Source of the DNA: Chrysochromulina tobinii
Lineage: Eukaryota > Haptophyta > Prymnesiales > Chrysochromulinaceae
NCBI GenBank assembly: GCA_001275005.1
Contig: JWZX01001847.1
Coordinates: 1-31,986 of the forward strand
Direction of reading: 5' to 3'
DNA length: 31,986 nt
The notes under the pieces were generated by a model that ran no database searches, was not told where the DNA came from, and worked only from the letters and a program-made list of their open reading frames with translations. The translations under genes and the position numbers were made by a program. Below, in pieces: positions 1-8,600 of this stretch. Positions within the stretch are counted from its first letter, which is position 1. The number at the start of each line of letters is the position of its first letter.

Positions 1-1252
1 ATGGTGCATTATCTCGCTATTACTGCGTATTACCGATGGTAATCAAGTTGCCCCGCTGACGCGAGAGCACCCCCGTCGCCGTTACACCCCCGTCGACACC
101 CCTTGGGTACATGAACATGTATTTAATATAAAGACACCGGTCCCACACCGAGCGACGATTTCCCAGGTGCGCGTTTTAGGTAAACTCCCCAACAAAGCTG
201 CAAAATAGAGTACCACTCTACATTACCTGCCAGGGAACTAGTATCGGCGCACTGCACCGAAACTTGTCGGCGAGACGAAACCGAGGCTTCGTCGATGTTC
301 GACGCAGAGCAAGGACGGTAGGACGCAGAGACGACAGACGAAAGAGCCGCGCGCTGTTTGCCTGCTCAAAGAATCGATTCTGTAACCAATTGTCTATCAT
401 TTACATGTGAGGTGCATACTTGGACAGATGCATGGCAGCGGCCGAGGAATAAGATCATTCACAGGGATCAATGGATCATTCACACCTCCTTTTCTCTTAA
501 CCTTTTCTCAAGCTCTCAAGGCCTAAAGGCCTTTTCTACATTCTATTGTGTAGTCGAAGATGACGTGTACTCGGGATGTGGATCGTCGTTCGTCGAGCCT
601 GGTGCCTCTGACATAAGTTCCGGCGGGGTTTTCCATCTTAGGGTTTCCTCTTTCCATGCAATCCCCCGCCGATTGACAACGTTCACGCTCACGGTACATG
701 TACATGTATCGAATCACGCCGACAACACAAGGTTGCCTAGGGAAGGTTTCGGCACCGCACTCCGAAGCCACAATACTGGATAGACTGATTACGCGCGGTG
801 GTCCGGTGGTTTATGCTCGCCCGCCGGAAACGCCCCTTGGAAACACCACAGCTCCCACTAACGCCATGCACTAACGCATCCCGTCCGATCACTCCCCCGA
901 GGGGAGCGCAGCCTAAAGGTGCGCGCGCCTTCGGCATTGTAGGGCGCGGCATCGTGAACGCGGTGAAAGAGTGAGTGACCAAGTGCCGGAGTTTCGAAGA
1001 CATATTTCATAAAATGCAGTTACGTGGTATACGTGAGAAGATCATGATTCGTGAGGTTCCAGGTTCCGGTCTGGTTGAATCAAGCGGCTACCGAGCATCC
1101 ACGCGCGGATTTCGATAAGTGCCTCTCTCATGTCTCAACTCTCGACCCTCCCGCGGCGCATCCCCCCCGGATCAAGCCGGAGATCCCGTGAGATTCCCAA
1201 CCCGCGGCGCCCCAGCTCTTGGCACGCTTCTAATCCTGTGACACCAGAGCAC
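1..1252. other. Left flank without a supported gene
   Basis: Short open frames occur on both strands, but none has recognisable domain content or a believable composition. The left 750 bases are less GC-rich than the rest. Small repeats are visible: GATCATTCACA occurs twice around 452-484, and AAGGCC-TAAA-GGCCTT forms a small inverted repeat near 519-535. It may hold the 3' UTR of the minus-strand PIN gene and an intergenic spacer. I see no RNA gene here. Confidence 0.5.
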
Positions 1253-2467
1253 CTAGGTACGGTGAGCCCTTCGCGCCCACGACGCTGCCCCAAGAGCATC
1301 GGCAGCGCGCTGCTGAAAGTATGCCGCGCGCCATGCCGCATCGCGCTCGTGCGCTTGCCGTCGGATCTGCTCGAGCGGCCTCGCATCGAGACCCACCCCG
1401 GCAGCCACGAGCGCACAGTTGTTGTCCGATGTGGCCAAGACTACCCGATCTGCAGGGTGTTGCGCCGCTCGCGTGGCCGCTGCGTCGGCCGCACATCTCA
1501 CGATGCGCTCATCATTCGTTAGACCTCGCTCGTCGCGCCGGCGGTCGTCATCAACGACGCTGGGCTCAAGAATCAGCCAGGGCTCTTGTGCACCGGACGC
1601 CTCTCGCAACAGCGCGTTCGCCCTCCGAGCCCGCCCGGCCAGGGCACTGTCGGAGTGGTTCTTGAGGCCGTCGAGCTCAGCAAGCACGGCGCGTGGCACG
1701 AGGATCTCCACCCCAAGGCATGTCTGCATCAGGTACTCGCGATCGATCGATCGTGGCAGCGGCTGCAACAGCTCGTTGGTGTCCAGCACGACCAACAGGC
1801 GAGGCATGCGTGGCACGGATGGCAGTGGCGCAGCCAAAGGCGCCGCGGCTGCTGGCTTTGACGGCGGCGCGGTCGTTGGCTCTAACTGCGCCGCAGCCGC
1901 TGGCTCCGCCCCCGATGCTGTTGGTTGTGCCGCTGCTGCCGTGACCGGCATTTCCATGGTCAGCGCCGCAGCTGGAGGTAAGGCCTTCTTGGGATGCGTT
2001 TTGCCTGGGCACCTCATGGAAAAGATCGCGGGCTTGGAAACAGCCTCGCTGGCGTGGCCGCGCGCCGTCTCCTGAAGCTTCAGCGATTTCTCTGGCCAAC
2101 CCTCATGCAAAACTCCATCCGTAGCTTTCACATCGAATCGTGCCGGTGGCCCCGGGTCGACCCGCACGATGACTCCTTTCTTCAACATTCGGTCGGTGTC
2201 CTTGAGGTGCACGTGGTCACCAACCTTGAACGCAACCTCGAGTACTGAAAGCGCAGCGAGCTGCGCGTTCAGGGTCTCGTCAAGGTTTTCATCGGTGGCG
2301 ACCCGTGTGTCCGCAGGTCTTTGCGCAAGGAGTCGATCTGTTGCGGTCTTCGCCTTGGCAAGGAGATCGGACAGCTCTGCGAGGGTAGCCACGTCCGGAG
2401 GGTAGTCATCCTCGAGCGCGTGAACGAGGGCTGCAAGAGAGGAGAGGTGCTGCGAAGCCCAGCTCAT
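1253..2467 (-). CDS. PIN-domain ribonuclease-like protein
   Basis: A 404-residue protein. The open frame extends upstream, but the first ATG is at 2467, which fixes the start. Residues 1-60 are helical. Residues about 80-130 (FKVGDHVHLKD...KKGVIVRVD) look like a small SH3/KOW- or Tudor-like barrel. Next comes an Ala/Pro-rich linker. The C-terminal part is a PIN fold: LLVVLDTNELL (first Asp), VLAELDGLK (acidic Glu/Asp), GLTNDERIV (Asp) and VVLATSDNN (last Asp). These match the four acidic metal-ligand positions of PIN endoribonucleases of the SWT1/SMG6 kind, so the active site looks intact. In that family such enzymes cut single-stranded RNA in RNA surveillance. That role is inferred here. The gene is divergent from the giant coiled-coil gene. 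The exact subfamily is uncertain. Confidence 0.75.
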   Translation of the reverse strand: MSWASQHLSSLAALVHALEDDYPPDVATLAELSDLLAKAKTATDRLLAQRPADTRVATDENLDETLNAQLAALSVLEVAFKVGDHVHLKDTDRMLKKGVIVRVDPGPPARFDVKATDGVLHEGWPEKSLKLQETARGHASEAVSKPAIFSMRCPGKTHPKKALPPAAALTMEMPVTAAAAQPTASGAEPAAAAQLEPTTAPPSKPAAAAPLAAPLPSVPRMPRLLVVLDTNELLQPLPRSIDREYLMQTCLGVEILVPRAVLAELDGLKNHSDSALAGRARRANALLREASGAQEPWLILEPSVVDDDRRRDERGLTNDERIVRCAADAAATRAAQHPADRVVLATSDNNCALVAAGVGLDARPLEQIRRQAHERDAAWRAAYFQQRAADALGAASWARRAHRT

Positions 2468-2639
2468 CACGAGCGCCGGTGCGACGGGCGCGAGGTCAAC
2501 CCGAAACTTAGCCCGCCGTTCCCTGCGTTCCTGGCGAGAATGTGAATGGCATGTGATGCCTGTGAACTTCACGCGCAGGTTTCGAGTATTAACAGCCTCT
2601 TCACACGGATTGAAGTGCAAAACTGGCCGGACAGGAGTA
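2468..2639. promoter_or_regulatory. Divergent spacer, presumed bidirectional promoter region
   Basis: About 172 bp separate the first ATG of the minus-strand PIN gene (2467) from the likely ATG of the giant coiled-coil gene (2640). An in-frame upstream ATG at 2556 could extend the latter by 28 residues and shrink the spacer. No TATA box is obvious. Promoter function is inferred from orientation only. Confidence 0.35.
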
Positions 2640-5600
2640 ATGCCACCCAAGCGCGCTGCGGCCTCGCCCAGCGGCGCGCGTCGTGCGCGACCGCGCCCGG
2701 CCCTTGAAGCGGAGGCGCCCGAATCGTTGACCCTCGAGGAGCCTGTGCCAATCCAACGCGCTGCCTCATCTGAGGCACAATCCGCCGCCCCATCTCAGCC
2801 GCCCGTCCGCTCGGTCATGATGGCCATTAGCGCTGTCCTGCTTTGTGCAACCGGCATGCTGTGCGTGAGCTCCTTCGGGCGCACAACGTGGGAGCCCATC
2901 GATGCCACGATCGTGGCTTCGGTCTTCAACGGCAGCCACTTCTGCAACACCAGCAGCTGGTCCGTTGACACGCTGCTGCCACACGTCCGTGCCCTGCAGC
3001 GCTGCCCAGCGAGGGACAATGCGACTCGGCACAACGAGAGTGCGACGCTTGCGACCGTGTCGCTTGAGGTAGCTGTCGCCACGGCGCTCGAAGTCGAGCG
3101 GTCCTCACGCACCGCAGGCTACGCGCGCTGCCAGCAGCTCGCCAAGGCGCAGCAGCAGCAGGTGCAGCAACAGGCGCAGCAGGCACAGCTGCAGGCGCAG
3201 CAGCAGCAGCGGGACGCTCTAGAGACGCAGCGCCGTTCACTCGAACTCGTGCATGAAGCAGCGCTCGCAACAGCGCTCGTGGCGTCGGAGGCCAAGCACG
3301 CCGCGTGTGCAGAGGCGCTCGTGCTGGCCAAACAGGACTCAGCCGTGTGCGAGAGCGCTCGGGGCGAGTGCGAGAGTGCCCGGCAGACACTAGGGCAGCG
3401 CGTGGCGAACGCGACGGCGGCTGCCGAGGCTGCCCTAGTGGCCGCCCAGGAGGAGAGCGACGCCACACGGGCTCGTCTCGCCGAGTGCCGGGCGGCTCTC
3501 GAGACTCAAGGCGATGAAACCGACGAGACTCTCGAGACTCAAGGCGATGAAACCGACGAGACTCTCGAGACTCAAGGCGCTCTAAAGAGGGCGCCGTGCC
3601 GGTACGACGCCGCCCAGGGACCGAGGGCCGCTCCGACGGGCGAGAGCGACTCCCCCAGGGGCGCCCTCGTGTGGTTACTCGCGCTGCTGGCGAGCGCGGC
3701 GGTCGGTGCATGCGTGCGTGCGTCGCGCGAACGGCGCAACATCTCAACGGCGGTAGCGAAGGCGATCGCGGTTACAGAGGCGACGTGTGCTCGTCAAGCG
3801 ACCGCGGATCAATCCGCAGCCGTCGCCGCCGCCGTCGCTGCCAGCCAGGCAGAGTTGGTGGCGGTTAGGACAAGGCAGGCGGCGGAGGCGACCGCGGCGA
3901 TGGCGGCCGAGCTGAAAGCAGCGGAGGAGGCGGCGGCAACGGCCGAGGCGAACGCGGCGAACGTGACCGCGGCGACCGCGGCGATGGCGGCCAAGCTGAA
4001 AGCAGCGGAGGAGGCGGCGGCAACGGCCGAGGCGAACGCGGCGGAGGCGACCGCGGCGACCGCGGCGATGGCGGCCAAGCTGAAAGCAGCGGAGGAGGCG
4101 GCGGCAACGGCCGAGGCGAACGCGGCGGAGGCGACCGCGGCGACCGCGGCGACAGCGGCCAAGCTGAAAATGATTGCACAGGAGAAAGACGAAGCTATAA
4201 AAACGGCAAAGGATGCAGTAAAGGCGAAGGAGGCGGAGGCAACCAAGGCGAAGGCGGCCGCCCAGAAAGACGAGGCAGCCAGGGCAGATGCGAAGGAGGC
4301 AAAGGCGGAGGCAGCTGCCGCGCGCGCTGAGGCTCATACTGCCAAGCGCGATGCGGCGGCGGCGGCGGCGGCGGCGGCGAAGGAGGCCGACACGGTGCGT
4401 GAGGAGGCCGAGGAGACGATCATTCGGCTAAACGAGGAAACCAAGAAGCGCATTGCGGAGCTTGAGGCTGCAATCCAGAGCACCAAGCAAGTGGCGCATG
4501 AGGCCGAGCAGAAGGCTAACGCCGATGCGGAGGCTGCGAAAGTTGACGCGCAGAAGGCTAACGCCGATGCGGAGGCTGCGAAAGTTGACGCGCAGAAGGC
4601 TAAAGCCGAGGTGGAGGCTGCCAACGCCGATGCGCAGAAGGCGAAAGCCGATGCGGAGGCTGCGAAAGTTGACGCGCAGAAGGCTAAAGCCGAGGCGGAG
4701 GCGGCCAAAGCCGATACGGAGGCTGCGACAGCCGAGATGCAGGCGGCCAAAGCCGAGGTTGAGGCGGCATGTGCAGGGGCGCAGTCAGCCAAAGACGCCC
4801 AACACGGCGCGGAGATCGCCCTGTCACAGGCGCAGGCGCAGGTTGAGGCGGCGCTTGACAGTCAAGCAGCTAGCTCAGCGCAGGCGATTGCGGTCGCAGC
4901 AGCCCTCTCAGAGGCACAGCTGGCAGCGGCGACAGTGCGCGAGGAGGCGGCGACAGCCATCTTGGATGCTCAGCTAGCGGCAGCCGCGGAGCACGAGTCA
5001 GCCATGGACTCATTCCGCTCGCAGCTCGAGACAGCTGTAGCCGAGCTGAGCGCAGCGCATGCCGATGCTCAGAGGTGCGTGGAGGCGGCACATGCTGAAT
5101 ATGCAGCCGAGCTGAGCGCAGTGCGAGCCGACGCTCAGAGGCAGCTCGAGGCTGTACGCGCTGAGCATGCGGCCGAGCTGAGCGCAGCGCGTGCCAAGAT
5201 GACAGGTGCGATCGAGCGTGCGACAGCTTCGGAAGCAGCCGCGACGGCTGCATTGGCAGAGGTGGAGGTGACGGCAACGGTCGAGGTCATCAAGGAGGCT
5301 ACACCGCCAAAAGCTGAGACCGCGAAGGCTGGCACGTTCACACTCAAGCTCGAGGGGCAGCTGGACAAGTTCAGCCCGCAGGCAGAGGAAACGATGCTGG
5401 CCCGGCTGGCCGCCCACGGCGGCGTGCACCCGTCGCAGCTCGTGGTGCTCTCGCGCCGTGCGGGCTCGGTGATCCTCGAGGTGGCTGTCATGCACTCCGC
5501 TGACGAACCGCTTGCAGCAGCCTCGTTCCTGCGCGCCGTGCAAGCCGCAAGCACCGAAGAGCTCAGCAAAGCCATCGGTGTGCCCGTTCTCGCCACGCAC

Positions 5601-8600
5601 TGCGAGTTCGTGAACATGGAGCCTTCGGTGGCGGAAAAAAAGGCCGCGATAGAGGCGACAGGCGCGATAGAGGCGACATCGGCGGCGGCACGACACAAGT
5701 TGACCAGGGCCAAACTTGATGAGCTCGATGAGGCCAACCCCAATGTGCCGCTCACGTCCTTCCACGATGAGGCGGCCCAGATGGCCACGGCAACGGTCGA
5801 GGTCATCAAGGAGGTTGAGGTGATCAGGGAGGTCGAGGTGATCAAAGAGGTGCCTTTTGAAGTCATCAAGGAGGTGGAGGTCATCAAGGAGGTTGAGGTG
5901 ATCAGGGAGGTCGAGGTGATCAAAGAGGTGCCTGTTGAGGTCATCAAGGAGGTGGAGGTCATCAAGGAGGTTGAGGTGATCAGGGAGGTCGAGGTGATCA
6001 AAGAGGTTGAGGTGATCAAGGAGGTCATCAAAGAGGTGCCTTTTGAGGTCATCAAAGAGGTTGAGGTGATCAGGGAGGTTGAGGTGATCAGGGAGGTTGA
6101 GGTGATCAAGGAGGTTGAGGTGATCAGGGAGGTCATCAAGGAGGTGGAGGTGATTAAGGTGGTCATCAAGGAGGTGCCCGTCGAGGTGATCAAGGAGATA
6201 GAGAAAGTGGTGGTCAGGGAGATAGAAGACGAGGCAGCCAGGGCCGAGGCGGCCCAGGCGTGGGCTGAGATGGAAAAGGCACGGGCAGACGCAGAGACCA
6301 CCAGGGCGGAGGCTGCAGCTACCCAGATGGCTCATCAGCAGGCTCTAGCCGCAGCTAAGGCGGCGGCGCAGGCGGTGCAGGAGGAGGCCGTGGCGGCGCT
6401 TAGCGCAGCACGTGCCGAGGCGACGGCGGCGATTGAGCGTGCGGCAGCCTTTGAAGCCGCAGCGACGGCCGCGACGGCGGAAGCGGCTGCGACGGCTGCA
6501 ACGGCTGAGGCGACGGCGGCGACAGCGCAGTTGCAGCTTCGGGCTGCGGTAGCGGCGGTCCGAGCGGAGGCAGCAGACGAGCTGGCCGCTGCGTCGACGG
6601 CAGTTGATGCTCTGAAGTCGGAGCACGAGGCGGCAGTGGCGGCGATGGCAGCCGATCATGAGGCCGCCATGCATGCGGTGAGGGCGGAGGCTGTGGCAGC
6701 CTCGCAGCAGCGCGAGGCTGCGCTTGAGGAGCTGAGGGCGTCGTGGCAGACGGAGCGTACCGCGTTGCTTGAGCAGCTCGAACGAGTGCAGCAGCGTAGT
6801 GCCAACCTCGAGGCGGCAGTGATTGAGGAGAGGCGACTGCACGACGAGCTTCGCCAGCAGCATGAGAGCCTCCATGCATCCTCGGTGCAGGAACGCGAGA
6901 GCCTCAAGGAGAAGGCACGGGAGCAGATGCGCAAGCTGCTCGATGAGCGTAAGAAGCTTGATGTGGAACGGAGCGTCGCCCAGCAGGATGCAGAGGCGGC
7001 GCGGGCGGAGGCGGAGGCGGCGCGGGCGGAGGCGGAGGCGGCGCGGGTCAAGGCGGAGGCGGCGCGGGCGGAGGTGGAGGCAGCCAAGGCCGCGGCACAG
7101 GACGAGATGCTGGAGCTTGTGCGAGAGTCGATGGTCGCGGCGCAAGCGGCGCAGGAGGCGGCGGTGGAGGCGGCCGTCTCGAAGGCCCAGGCGGCGGCGG
7201 TATCGGAGCTGCAGGGGGCGCTGATGGCGGCGACTGAGGCAGCCAAGCTAGCGCAAGAGGAGGCGGTAGCGGCGGCGACTGAGGCAGCCAAGCTAGCGCA
7301 GGAGGAGGCGGTAGCGGCGACCAGTGAGGCAGCCAAGCTAGCGCAAGAGGAGGCGGTAGCGGCGGCGACTGAGGCAGCCAAGCTAGCGCAGGAGGAGGCG
7401 GCAGCCGCGGAGCATGAGTCAGCCATGGACTCATTCCGCTCGCAGCTCGAGACAGCTGTAGCCGAGCTGAGCGCAGCGCATGCCGACGCTCAGAGGCAGC
7501 TCGAGGCGGTACGCGCTGAGCATGCGGCCGAGCTGAGCGCAGCGCGTGCCGAGATGACAGGTGCGATCGAGCGTGCGACAGCTTCGGAAGCAGCCGCGAC
7601 AGCTGCATTGGCAGAGGTGGAGGCGACGGCAACGGTCGAGGTCGTCAAGGAGGTTGAGGTGATCAGGGAGGTCGAGGTGATCAAAGAGGTGCCTTTTGAA
7701 GTGATCAGGGAAGTCGATGTGATCAAGGAGGTTGAGGTGATCAGAGAGGTTCCTGTCGAGGTCATCAAGGAGGTTGAGGTGATCAGGGAGGTCGAGGTCA
7801 TCAAGGAGGTGCTTGTTGAAGTGATCAAGGAGGTTGAGTTGATCAGGGAGGTCATCAAGGAGGTGGAGGTGATTAAGGTGGTCATCAAGGAGATGCCTGT
7901 CGAGGTGATCAAGGAGGTGATCAAAGAGGTTGAAGTCATCAGGGAGGTTGAGGTCATCAAAGAGGTGCCTGTTGAGGTCATCAAGGAGGTGGAGGTCATC
8001 AAGGAGGTCGAGGCGATCAGAGAGGTTCCTGTTGAGGTGATCACGGAGGTCGAGGTCATCAATGAGGTGATAAAGGAGGCGGACCAGAATGATGCAGGGC
8101 TCGATTCGCCAAGCGGCTCGCGGGGGCTGCGGTGGCTGCGAAGCTTACATCACCGCGTTCCAACGCAGCCCGAGCCATCGCACCGAGACGCAACGCTCTT
8201 CAGCCCACGCACCCCACCACATCAGTTGACCTGGACCAAGCTTGATGAGCTCGATGATGCCAACCCCAATGTGCCGCTCACGTCCTTCCATGACGAGGCG
8301 GCCCAGATGGCGATGTCGGTGTCAGAGCGCCGAGACACAGAGCAGGCTGAGAGCTGGTATCGTACCGGGCTCCAGGCGAATCAAGAGGGCGACTCGTTGC
8401 GCGCCCTTGCCTCCTTCATGCAAGCCCTCGCCATTCAGCCTCATCGTCCAGGCTTCCTGCTGAGCGCTGGCAACATGTATCTGAAGCTCGGGCAGCCCGC
8501 GAAGGCGCTCGGCTTCTACGAGGTGTGCGAGACGCGCCAGAAGACAGCTGCACAGGCTGCCATGCTCGATGCGAAGATGAGGCGTGCCCGGCACGCGCTC

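Noticed and set aside
5010-6335. Two long minus-strand frames (388 and 441 codons) over the first hexapeptide block
   Set aside because: Antisense shadows of the giant coiled-coil gene with low-complexity content and no domain.
7490-8062. 190-codon minus-strand frame of TSTSLMTS repeats
   Set aside because: Antisense of the VEVIKE block.
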